From NCBI RefSeq assembly GCF_003205495.1, contig NZ_QJRX01000001.1, positions 518,452 to 582,451 on the forward strand: DNA of 64,000 nt, in the 5' to 3' direction. Numbering within the stretch: the first letter of the stretch is position 1; each line of letters opens with the position of its first letter. Positions 40,109 to 48,035 of this stretch are shown piece by piece. Under the pieces are notes generated by a model. That model had not been told where the DNA came from. It did no database searches and saw only the letters and a program-made list of their open reading frames with translations. This stretch comes from Aquipseudomonas alcaligenes (lineage in GTDB: Bacteria; Pseudomonadota; Gammaproteobacteria; Pseudomonadales; Pseudomonadaceae). The position numbers and the translations under genes were made by a program.

Positions 40109-40962
40109 GTGGGCGCGGTTTCTGCGGGGCAAATCGCAGGCAATAAAAAGGCCGGCTTGTGGCCTTTTTATTTTCATATCAAGCTATTGATTTAAAAGAA
40201 AAATATTCTAAGAATTTCGCTCAAACCCACACTTTGACCCACACCTATTTAGGGCAAAAAAGCCGGCCTTTTTCGTAAAAAAGGCCGGTACTTTTGGCTG
40301 GAAATTCTGTGAGATCTTGCGATGGATTGACGAGATTCTGCCATGTCAATTTCAAGGAAAGCTTGCCTGCCTGATGGGCCAGTTCGAACGACTGGACTGG
40401 GGTATTTTGCAGCATCACGATTTCATTCCTGCCCTGGGCATCCGGATCTTTCTATCGTTCCGAGCCGCTGCTGTGATCGTTCCTCGCTCCGCGAAGGTCA
40501 GATCTCAGTCTGTTGAGCAGCAGTCTCGACAGAGGACATCCACTAATGGTGGCTGCCGGCCGATTCTGTTGAAAACCTCGGTGTGCGGCAGAGTCGCTTG
40601 CTTCGGGTCTGGAAAACGTCCAAATCGAGCGTTGCTTCGTGAAATCTAGAGTTGCTCAAAACGAACGTTCAGCTGGCAATGCCCAGGTATCGGCGAGGTT
40701 CAGGGAGCGGCTGCTCTGCGATCTTGGCTCCAGGCGCCAGTAGCCCACGTCGTTCCACCTACCCAGCATGAAGCCGGCCTGCAAAAAGGCGGCAGTGTTT
40801 TTGGCGTGCGAGCCGCTCATACCGCCCAATACCGCCAGCGTTGGGCAACACAATGTCGCCATATGCCCTCACGTAACACCCTCCAGAGAGAATGGAAAGG
40901 ATGGTAAGGCTATGGTAAATTTAAATGATGCTTTCTTACCGCGCTGAAAAAGTGCGTCATTT
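40109..40962. other. Island left border: GGCC stem-loops, ACCCACAC repeats, no intact gene
   Basis: About 850 bases with no convincing gene. AAAAAGGCC (40145-40153) pairs with GGCCTTTTT (40161-40169), another terminator-like hairpin. CCGGCCTTTTT (40263-40273) pairs with AAAAAGGCCGG (about 40278-40288). Between them ACCCACAC occurs twice within 21 bases (near 40225-40245). The first hairpins may belong to the core, and the AT-rich stretch around 40170-40260 marks the change of composition. No integrase, tRNA gene or clear att repeat can be seen. The open frame at 40317-40649 has no coding signs. Confidence 0.5.
40656..40862 (-). pseudogene. Possible remnant of a GNAT acetyltransferase
   Basis: 68-residue open frame. 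The segment LQAGFMLGRWNDVGYWRLEP looks like the C-terminal end of phosphinothricin-type N-acetyltransferases (a GF...GRW.DVGYW pattern), joined to GGMSGSHAKNTAAFL that resembles the preceding helix with the intervening loop deleted. The rest of the fold is missing and no ribosome binding site is convincing. It could be a chance match; I consider a decayed gene more likely than a functional small protein. Confidence 0.35.
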
Positions 40963-40974
40963 ATGGGGGTGATC

Positions 40975-42066
40975 GTGGTAACAATATCTGAGAAAGACCT
41001 TGAGTTACTTTACCAGCAAGGTATTCGAGGCAACGCGGCAGCCTTTGCTCTCATAGGTCGCCAGATCGTCAGCAAGCTTAAAAAGACGCAGCCAGCTCTT
41101 GCCTCCCACTTGGCCGAGCTCCTCGCTACCGACAGCGGAACGCGAGGTGCGCCTCGTATGGCAGCGCCAGTGGATTCGGACTCTCGCCGCAGTCTTTTAA
41201 AAGAGGGCACAGACGTTCTCCTTGAGTTCGAGCCCAAGTGGGAAAACGCCATCGAGCAACAACTGCTGGAAATCATTCAAGAGCGACAAAGCCACAAAGA
41301 GCTCCTAACTGCAGGACTTGAGCCTATTCGCTCCATGATTTTTACCGGCCCGCCAGGAGTCGGTAAAACACTGGCGGCACATTGGATTGCCGGTAAGCTC
41401 AAGCTACCCATTTTCACTCTCGACCTCGCTTCAGTGATGTCAAGCTTGCTGGGCAAGACAGGGACGAACATCAAAGCGGTAATCGATCATGCCAAGAGCA
41501 TCCCCTGCATTCTGTTTTTGGATGAGTTCGATGCGATCGCCAAAAGGCGAGATGACGACAAGGACGTTGGTGAGCTCAAGCGGCTCGTTAATGTTCTGCT
41601 GCAGGCCATCGACGAGTGGCCATCAACCTCTGTCCTGATCGCAGCTACGAACCACCCAGACATGCTAGACCCTGCAGCGTGGCGAAGATTTGAAGCAACG
41701 ATTCGCTTTGAGAATCCCCCTGTCCAGCTGATTGAGGGGCTTCTAACTGACGCTGGGGTGTCTCCCAAGATCGCTCAACAGTTGGCTGCTCACCTACTGG
41801 GAAGCTCGTTTTCAGACATCAACAGAATCGTCATTACGGCCAAAAAAAGGGCCGTTCTGGATCAGCGATCACTCAATGACGCCATTATTGATATCTCGCT
41901 CAAAAACCTCGCTTCTAGCGAATCGGCACACAGTACCAGGGACATGAGAATCATCCAGCTCTCTTTGCAAGGTTTATCTCAGCGAAAAATCGCTAGCGAG
42001 CTGAATGTATCTCACCCCACGGTTGGAAAAGTCTTAAAGGAATTTAAGGAGAGCACCAATGCCTGA
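40975..42066 (+). CDS. ietA: IetA-like AAA+ ATPase with C-terminal helix-turn-helix
   Basis: 363 residues from a GTG at 40975, five bases after GGGGG; an ATG at 40963 lacks such a signal. An N-terminal helical segment precedes an AAA+ core: Walker A GPPGVGKT (about 125-132), Walker B ILFLDEFDA (about 178-186), sensor 1 AATN and an arginine near AAWRRFE. The last 40 residues (ALSLQ...SQRKIASELNVSHPTVGKVL) look like a resolvase-type helix-turn-helix. It overlaps the downstream subtilase gene by eight bases. An AAA ATPase next to an S8 protease matches IetAS, first described on Agrobacterium plasmids and later counted as an antiphage system. The ATPase may restrain or deliver substrates to the protease. 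Confidence 0.82.
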   Translation: MVTISEKDLELLYQQGIRGNAAAFALIGRQIVSKLKKTQPALASHLAELLATDSGTRGAPRMAAPVDSDSRRSLLKEGTDVLLEFEPKWENAIEQQLLEIIQERQSHKELLTAGLEPIRSMIFTGPPGVGKTLAAHWIAGKLKLPIFTLDLASVMSSLLGKTGTNIKAVIDHAKSIPCILFLDEFDAIAKRRDDDKDVGELKRLVNVLLQAIDEWPSTSVLIAATNHPDMLDPAAWRRFEATIRFENPPVQLIEGLLTDAGVSPKIAQQLAAHLLGSSFSDINRIVITAKKRAVLDQRSLNDAIIDISLKNLASSESAHSTRDMRIIQLSLQGLSQRKIASELNVSHPTVGKVLKEFKESTNA

Positions 42067-44260
42067 GCGGAATCTGCTTCTAGGGAAGGGCGAAGCGCTG
42101 ACAACGGCCCAAACGATCAAACGCGGCTCCGGACCAAAGAAGTTTCCTTACACCATCGAGGAGGTCCGTGCCGAGATATCTGCTTCACTTGAGCAGGTTC
42201 AGCACTCCCTTTCTGCCCTTCCAAAAGCTGCCAAGCCGCGTGGGGAGGGGGTATTTGAGCTAACTCTACATCCCGCTTTTTTGGGGAGGTCCTATTTTCC
42301 CAAAAACATTCTCAAAAAAGCTGGGCTTCGCGATGTCGGAAGCAAAGAGACATCGATTATTCCAAGGCAGGTCACGGATATTCGCGACGCCGGGAAGGTA
42401 CAGGCCACAGCCACCCTCTTCATTGCCGGAACTGAAAGCGCCGTCGCCAACCTGCGTAGCATACTCAAGGCGAGCTCAATCCCCAGCACGCTGGAGAAAG
42501 AGCTTAAGGAAATTGAGTCAATCCGCTGGATTAACAACGAAAGCAAAATCAGGGGCCAGCTTCCGCAGGATGACGAGCCACACGCCTTTGAGATCGCTTT
42601 GCATGCTGGGCCCGACGAGGAAGACATCGTTGCATCTTTCGCCGAATTTGTAAGATCCCACTCAGGCAAAGCCGATCTTAAGCGGAGGATCAAGGTTGGA
42701 GGCCTCACCTTCATACCGGTCTATGCATCCTCGGAGGCTATGATGGCGATTGCCAGTCATACCTTCCTTCGCGTAGCGAGGCCTATGCCGGAGCTTCGTA
42801 TCGCGCATCCCGCACTGGCTCGCTCCACATTAGCTAACTACAGCACGACTCTGCCCAACCAGTCTGCTATTGCCCCAGACAAAGCTGTAGCGATCTTTGA
42901 TGGCGGCCTGGGTACAACGGATCTCACCGAATGGGCGACCGAGTACTATTACGAAGATACGGACGAGACAAATGGCCAACTGCTTATGCATGGTAACGAA
43001 GTCACGTCGACCTTTCTGTTTGGCAGGCTCGATTCTGAAACTGACGAGCTCAAGCGCCCCTACATGAATGTCCATCACTACCGCGTATTGTCGCCCATTT
43101 CTGGCCGAGACCCTGACCTTTTCGACGTGTTGATCAAGATTCGGGATGCACTGGACTCTGGTGAATATAAATTCGCCAACCTGAGTCTTGGCCCTCGCAT
43201 GCCGATCAACGATGAAGAGGTGCATGCCTGGACCGCAACGCTTGACCAGGTTTGCTCGCGCCACGGCATCCTGGCCACTGTCGCTGTTGGTAATGATGGT
43301 GACGTAGACGGAGCCAACAGGATTCAACCGCCAGGGGATATGGTGAACGCGCTGGCGGTTGGAGCCGCAGACACCAGCTGCGCCAAATGGAAACGAGCTG
43401 AATACAGCTGTGTTGGCCCCGGCAGAAGCCCTGGCTACGTAAAGCCCGACGGAATTGCCTTTGGTGGCTCTGAATCCGAACCCTTTAAGGTATTCAACCC
43501 TCTTCTCGGAAGCGTCGTGGGCGTGCAGGGGACTAGCTACTCAGCGCCGCTGACACTGAGGACCGCAGCTGGAGTTGCCTGCTCGACGTCCTATGAGATG
43601 ACTGCAATCGCTCTCAAGGCCTTACTCATTCACCATGCCGAGTACAAACGCAAGATCAGCCGCAACGAAATAGGCTGGGGTCGATTCCAGGAGGATGCGC
43701 TCACACTTCTTGAATGCGAGGATGGCAGCGCAACTATCATCTTTCAAGGCCAGTTGGAAAAGGGGCAATATCTCCGCTGCCCTATTCCCTTTCCAGATAT
43801 TCCAATCACGGGCAAAGCGAAGATCAAAGCCACATTCTGCATTCAGGCGCATACTGACCCAGAGCACACCATCAACTACACACGCTCTGGAATGGGCGTG
43901 GTTTTTCGCCCAAAGGCCGGTGCAGGCATCGAAACAAGCAAAGACTTCTTTGGTCGCGGTTCCCAGTACAAGATGACTGAAAGGCAGTATCGGGACGATG
44001 CACACAAGTGGGAAACATGTTTACACCGGGACAGGAGCTTTGATGGCGAGGACTCCCTGATTGGTCCGGTCTTCGACATCGAATACCACGCGCGCGAGAG
44101 CAGCCGTGGCGTCCCACCAAGCTCAGCACCGGACGTCAATTACGCGCTGATTGTAAGTGTTCAGGCTGACGAGATTCCTGATATCTATAACTTGATCAGG
44201 CAGAAGTATCAGATACTTCAGCCTGTCGAAGTCACCGTAGAATCCACAATTACAACGTAA
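42059..44260 (+). CDS. ietS: IetS-like S8 subtilisin-family serine protease
   Basis: 733 residues from the ATG at 42059, with AAGGAG about eight bases upstream. The catalytic triad is visible: Asp near 281 (VAIFDGG), His near 311 (MHGNEVTS) and Ser near 493 (QGTSYSAP). About 260 residues precede the catalytic domain and 230 follow. There is no signal peptide, so the protease is likely cytoplasmic, which fits a defence or toxin-type role better than secretion. In IetAS the pair stabilises plasmids or blocks phage; the target is unknown. GC content is well below that of the purA side. Confidence 0.85.
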   Translation: MPERNLLLGKGEALTTAQTIKRGSGPKKFPYTIEEVRAEISASLEQVQHSLSALPKAAKPRGEGVFELTLHPAFLGRSYFPKNILKKAGLRDVGSKETSIIPRQVTDIRDAGKVQATATLFIAGTESAVANLRSILKASSIPSTLEKELKEIESIRWINNESKIRGQLPQDDEPHAFEIALHAGPDEEDIVASFAEFVRSHSGKADLKRRIKVGGLTFIPVYASSEAMMAIASHTFLRVARPMPELRIAHPALARSTLANYSTTLPNQSAIAPDKAVAIFDGGLGTTDLTEWATEYYYEDTDETNGQLLMHGNEVTSTFLFGRLDSETDELKRPYMNVHHYRVLSPISGRDPDLFDVLIKIRDALDSGEYKFANLSLGPRMPINDEEVHAWTATLDQVCSRHGILATVAVGNDGDVDGANRIQPPGDMVNALAVGAADTSCAKWKRAEYSCVGPGRSPGYVKPDGIAFGGSESEPFKVFNPLLGSVVGVQGTSYSAPLTLRTAAGVACSTSYEMTAIALKALLIHHAEYKRKISRNEIGWGRFQEDALTLLECEDGSATIIFQGQLEKGQYLRCPIPFPDIPITGKAKIKATFCIQAHTDPEHTINYTRSGMGVVFRPKAGAGIETSKDFFGRGSQYKMTERQYRDDAHKWETCLHRDRSFDGEDSLIGPVFDIEYHARESSRGVPPSSAPDVNYALIVSVQADEIPDIYNLIRQKYQILQPVEVTVESTITT

Positions 44261-44647
44261 AACGTCTATTAGAGACATCACCTGAGGGCTATTTTCTTGG
44301 TCTGCCTATGAATCGCTGATATTGCCGCTTATAGCTCGGCGAGAGTGCATATTCAGCCGGGAAAAGACTAGTAACTGATATGATTTAGATTTTTGGGGGC
44401 GGAACTTCGATTAAGTCTCGAATAAACTGCGGAAATGAATTTCCGCCGTCTCTTAGTTCCGCAGTGCCCTTAGTTGGCACCCGATAGCAGTTCGTGGTTG
44501 CTATACAGAAAAGCCCATCTTATATGGATGGGCTTTCGGGCGTTTCCAATTGGAGGCTAGATACCTACGAGCTGTCGGTGCAAGTAGCCCTAGGGTATAC
44601 AGTACGTTAGCACTATATCTATCAATGCTCGTATCTGTTCCTGTTGA
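44261..44647. other. Intergenic region with competing hairpins, between ietS and the CD-NTase gene
   Basis: No gene of note. GCGGAAAT (44429-44436) and ATTTCCGC (44439-44446) form a perfect hairpin; ACTGCGGAA (44427-44435) can instead pair with TTCCGCAGT (44457-44465), so two mutually exclusive folds exist. Farther on, a terminator-like stem is present (next entry). The two flanking genes are convergent. Confidence 0.6.
44510..44536. terminator. Terminator-like hairpin between convergent ietS and CD-NTase genes
   Basis: AAAGCCCATC (44510-44519) pairs with GATGGGCTTT (44527-44536) around TTATATG. Short A/T tracts flank both sides, so it could act on either strand, although the T-run is only three bases. 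Confidence 0.7.
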
Positions 44648-45736
44648 CTAATAATCGGAAACATAGGATTCGTGCAGTGTCCGAATCGCCTCGCTGTCGG
44701 TGATCCAGGTTCCACAAGTTAGCTCAATGGCCAGATTTTTAGCTAGCTCATTGACCTCAGCACGAAGCAAGCTCAGAGAATTGAATTTCACCTCGGAGTC
44801 GATAATTTTTCGGATACCATCTGGGGTGTCGAGTCCCATCGTCCAATGCTTGTTAGCGATCATCCGATCTAACTGCTGCCTGGTTGCAGCGACCAAAGCC
44901 AACTCCCTATAAACGGGCAGGCTGATTGGCTGATCCTCGAAGTGATAAACGAGACCAGCGATCTCATAGCTGTTCACGGCAATGGAGGACGGAGTATCGC
45001 TGTCCGCCTTCAAGTTCTTGAGCATGCGAATGATCTTCTTCGCCCCTCCATTGCAGCGGCGATCTTTCTCGCTCACTTTATCAATGTGGAGGAAAGGCCG
45101 GTTGTTGAAGGTCGATTGGCTAGCCTTCTGAAAGATTCTGACCTCACGATCCTTCTTATCCTTACTCGCTTGGTACGTTGCCGAATCATGCCAGTGCGAC
45201 GGGACTACATCGACTTTCCTTCTCAGACTGCCGCCCGAAAGCCCGATGGCTTTATCGCCTGAAGTATCCACTTCAGCTTCGGGAAACGCGGCTTCTAGCC
45301 CATCCTCCAGCTCGCTACGTAGATAAGCGAGCTGGTCGATACCGCTGGGCCCACTCCAGCCAAGATATTTCTTTGCTTCCACCCCACTGGAGTCATAGGT
45401 CAGGTAGCCGCGTAGCAGAACCAAAATGTCGATGTCGCTAGCCCCGCGGATATGAACGTTGAGTGGAACGGATCCTTGATACTCGAATGATACGGAGGTA
45501 CTAATTCTGTTTTTGATTTGATTCTTTACTCGCTCGCCTTCAGCGATAGTGGTCGCGGTATATTGGGGTGCGACCTCTTGCATGATGCCGAGCGCGTACC
45601 TCGCCCACTCCCCGGTCGATCGTGCTTCAAAGCTTTCCATGCTCACACTGTTTTCAACAATGCTGTCCATCGCTGTGAAGTTAGCTTGCCGCCGCGACCT
45701 CAAGTCGGAAAGCCGGCGCTTGATATCCTTGCTCAT
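44648..45736 (-). CDS. CBASS cyclic-oligonucleotide synthase (CD-NTase)
   Basis: 362 residues. A nucleotidyltransferase core: Gly88-Ser89 followed by Asp101 and Asp103 (GASDIDILVLL) and the third metal ligand Asp176 (RRKVDVVPS). The C-terminal half is helical, as in the OAS-like SMODS enzymes. It would make a cyclic di- or trinucleotide on phage infection. The start codon overlaps the stop of the Cap15-like gene (ATGA), so effector and cyclase are one operon with the effector first. No Cap2/Cap3 ancillary genes are present, making this a type I system. The CD-NTase clade cannot be assigned by eye. Confidence 0.85.
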   Translation of the reverse strand: MSKDIKRRLSDLRSRRQANFTAMDSIVENSVSMESFEARSTGEWARYALGIMQEVAPQYTATTIAEGERVKNQIKNRISTSVSFEYQGSVPLNVHIRGASDIDILVLLRGYLTYDSSGVEAKKYLGWSGPSGIDQLAYLRSELEDGLEAAFPEAEVDTSGDKAIGLSGGSLRRKVDVVPSHWHDSATYQASKDKKDREVRIFQKASQSTFNNRPFLHIDKVSEKDRRCNGGAKKIIRMLKNLKADSDTPSSIAVNSYEIAGLVYHFEDQPISLPVYRELALVAATRQQLDRMIANKHWTMGLDTPDGIRKIIDSEVKFNSLSLLRAEVNELAKNLAIELTCGTWITDSEAIRTLHESYVSDY

Positions 45737-46356
45737 TTCTGCCTCCTGATGAATTTCATTGCCCCAACTGTGCCACGGCTCTTCGCCGTGAAATATTCGC
45801 CTTCCGCGTATTTCAATTCTTTGCTAAACCGCATTTCCGCATAGCCTTTATGTGCATGGAGTTTGAGGTTGCCGACCTTAGGCTGATTCATATAGCTGTA
45901 CATGAGCATCCAACAGCCATCGGCCTCTGGGATGAGGGCGACTGAGATACTGTGGGATATGGAAGACTTGGTTTCGAGACGAACTCGGATCTTTTCCCAG
46001 GTTTGGGAAATACTCAATTGCGCTACCCAGTGCTGGGCAATGCTTCCATCGTCTGCGTAGGTCTTCCCCTCGCAATTCCACTCACCTGCTATGTGAGGGA
46101 TCTGCGAAAGGTAACTCAGCGGGCGCCACGCAAATTTATTAAAGCACCAGTGAATTCCTGTATAGACCACGCCAGCTGTGATAGGAATAACGAGTAAATA
46201 CTTGCCCCATTCTGGCAGCCCAATCTTTGCCATCGCCTCCGACAGCCCAATACCTACGGCTGGAAGTAAGGACACAACTACAGTGGCCAGCATGCCTAGG
46301 TAGCGGCCAATAGTGCTTCTGCTATGGCCTATGACTGAATATTCATGCTCTTGCAA
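45733..46356 (-). CDS. cap15: Cap15-like CBASS effector (two TM helices plus beta-barrel)
   Basis: 207 residues. Two hydrophobic helices lie at about 17-38 and 50-71. From residue 87 on the sequence is beta-rich and starts with IPHIAGEWNCEGKTY, typical of the Cap15 cyclic-dinucleotide receptor barrel; alternating strands continue to a basic C-terminus. In the known family, nucleotide binding to the barrel causes oligomerisation and membrane disruption, killing the infected cell. It precedes and overlaps the cyclase gene. The identification rests on architecture plus the GEW motif and operon partner. Confidence 0.82.
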   Translation of the reverse strand: MQEHEYSVIGHSRSTIGRYLGMLATVVVSLLPAVGIGLSEAMAKIGLPEWGKYLLVIPITAGVVYTGIHWCFNKFAWRPLSYLSQIPHIAGEWNCEGKTYADDGSIAQHWVAQLSISQTWEKIRVRLETKSSISHSISVALIPEADGCWMLMYSYMNQPKVGNLKLHAHKGYAEMRFSKELKYAEGEYFTAKSRGTVGAMKFIRRQK

Positions 46357-46598
46357 ATTTTATCCCTCGCGTTTACTTGGCTTCCTGGTTCTGTGTCGAT
46401 AGCAGCGTTTATGTAATCGTGGAATATGCGCTCTCGTGGCTAAAATAGATTATTTAAGGGTCGGTAAATTCATTTTTCTACCAACTCAGTGTGTTCAGTG
46501 GTCGCTTATAGTCGGAAGGCGTCTCTCGCGGGTGGTGGCAATTGCTAAAGAGTTACTGGTTAGTGCTTTTTGTGCTGATTGGTGCGCTCTAGTTACTT

Positions 46599-46955
46599 TC
46601 AGGCTTGGTTTTGTATGATGTCAATTTCTGTGATTTCTTTTAGGTTTAATGCTGCGATGATTTCTTTCTCTGGAAATGAGAAATTATAATTGCTGGATGC
46701 TATTATTATTTCTTGGTTGATTTTTGAGAGTAGGGGGCGAAGTTCTCTGTTGATTTTGTCGGCATGGCCTTTCCAGGGTTTTTTCTCGTTTTTTAGTGAA
46801 TCAATTATGTCGCTGTAGAGCTCAATCCGCTCGCGCACCATTTGAGACATGTTGACGAGAGCGTTAATTTTCCCGCTTCGCTGGATTTCCTTCCTTTGTA
46901 GGTCTAGTTGCCACCATGCGATAGCTAGGGCTGCTGCTGCAATCAGAATTTCCAT
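46599..46955 (-). CDS. Small membrane-anchored protein of unknown function
   Basis: 118 residues, ATG at 46955 with AAGGAAG upstream. An N-terminal helix (EILIAAAALAIAWWQL) is followed by a charged helical region that could form a coiled coil (VRERIELYSDIIDSLKNEKK). GC is far lower than in the flanking genes, with many AT-ending codons. It lies on the same strand as CBASS, 243 bases upstream of the effector, and might belong to it or be separate cargo. I recognise no family. Confidence 0.7.
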   Translation of the reverse strand: MEILIAAAALAIAWWQLDLQRKEIQRSGKINALVNMSQMVRERIELYSDIIDSLKNEKKPWKGHADKINRELRPLLSKINQEIIIASSNYNFSFPEKEIIAALNLKEITEIDIIQNQA

Positions 46956-47020
46956 GTGCTTCCTTTGTCAGCTCTCATTGATTTGGTTTGTTGGGTGTGT
47001 GAGGGCTACTTTGTTTACGC

Positions 47021-47389
47021 TTAAAGCAGGTGCTGCGATATATGCTTCGATATCTCAACTATCGCAGTGTTGCCGGTAAACTCGAATTTCACCTTGCCTA
47101 CGGAGGATAGGTAGACCTCTAGTTCCGAATCTAGGTCAAAGGTGCCTGAGGTTTCCACGGAGTAGGCGATGATGCTTTTGTATGGAATAGATGTGTAGTC
47201 CTTCTTGCTGCCTGTTAGGCCTTGCACGTTCACAGCTATTATTCTTTTGTTTGTGAAAACTACGCCGTCTCGTAAAGACTTGTAGGAGTCAATTATTTTC
47301 TCATTTTCCAGGAGCAGCTCTGCGACCTTGGATGCGTACTCATTGTTCTGTTTAAGCTTGAAGAAGCCTTTGTTGTTGAAGTCAATCAT
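47021..47389 (-). CDS. Bacterial PH-domain-like protein
   Basis: 122 residues; weak ribosome binding site. The sequence DGVVFTNKRIIAVNVQG followed by YTSIPYKSIIAYSVETSGTFDLDSELEVYLSS is the usual strand pattern of the bacterial PH domain (bPH_1/YvbH type). A short N-terminal helix precedes it. Such proteins are soluble and of unsettled function, possibly general stress or ligand-binding roles. It is AT-rich and lies 65 bases upstream of the small membrane protein, so both probably share a transcript. Confidence 0.72.
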   Translation of the reverse strand: MIDFNNKGFFKLKQNNEYASKVAELLLENEKIIDSYKSLRDGVVFTNKRIIAVNVQGLTGSKKDYTSIPYKSIIAYSVETSGTFDLDSELEVYLSSVGKVKFEFTGNTAIVEISKHISQHLL

Positions 47390-48035
47390 CTCTGTCGTTT
47401 TCCATTTGCTCTTTTGGGTTGCTATTGGGCGAATTCTGTTGTGATTTGCTATCGCTGGGTCACGCTTGTTATCAGCTACTTGCTTATGAGATTTACGCTT
47501 ACCCCCTTACAGGCGTTCGAGGAGGCTAAAACTCACGGCGCATCTTTTTTGAGCTACATCCACACGAAATTAGGTCAAGCTACTGGTGAGTGCTGCTAAC
47601 AAACTGTGCAAATTCTTCTGGATGTTAGGATTCCATTCTTCGGTCGATCCTTACCTCGGTCAGTCTTTATTTGATGTGTTCACTTGAGCATTTGCCTCTA
47701 GTCTCTAGAGGGCACTTCATTATCCTCCCCCCAAAAAATGCCAACGCCAAAGCACCGTCTGCATGGTGGAGTTCTGGCCCCATTTCGCTGGTTAAGGTCC
47801 TTCGCCCTAGGCTCGCTTTCCACTGCATTACCACTGCGCGTTGGCTCCTGAAGGCTCGCTTAGGTTCAGAGACTCGGCCTCGAGGCACTAGATAAAGGCT
47901 GTCCGCTCGGTCGGAAGCAAATTTTTTGTGTGATGCAGTTGGCAGTAGAGATTTGACGTGGTGCACGGTAAATTCGCCCGGGGGACTCGGAAAGTCAATT
48001 TACTAACGTCAAAAATTGATCGGCAAGGAGCCGTC
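47390..48035. other. Non-coding stretch between the PH-domain gene and the envelope operon
   Basis: About 645 bases. GTG/ATG frames exist at 47414-47599 and 47671-47895, but neither has a good ribosome binding site or coding character. CTCTAG-T-CTCTAGAG near 47696-47710 is a short inverted repeat. GC rises from left to right. The region should hold divergent promoters for the genes on either side; a TTGACG at 47953-47958 resembles a -35 box but I see no well-spaced -10. Confidence 0.5.

Noticed and set aside
40109..40320. tRNA gene or tRNA-derived att site
   Set aside because: No cloverleaf or CCA-ending arm could be found; the GGCC hairpins are terminators or simple stem-loops.
40317..40649. 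110-codon open frame at the island left border
   Set aside because: No ribosome binding site, no domain and mixed codon use; more likely chance or debris.
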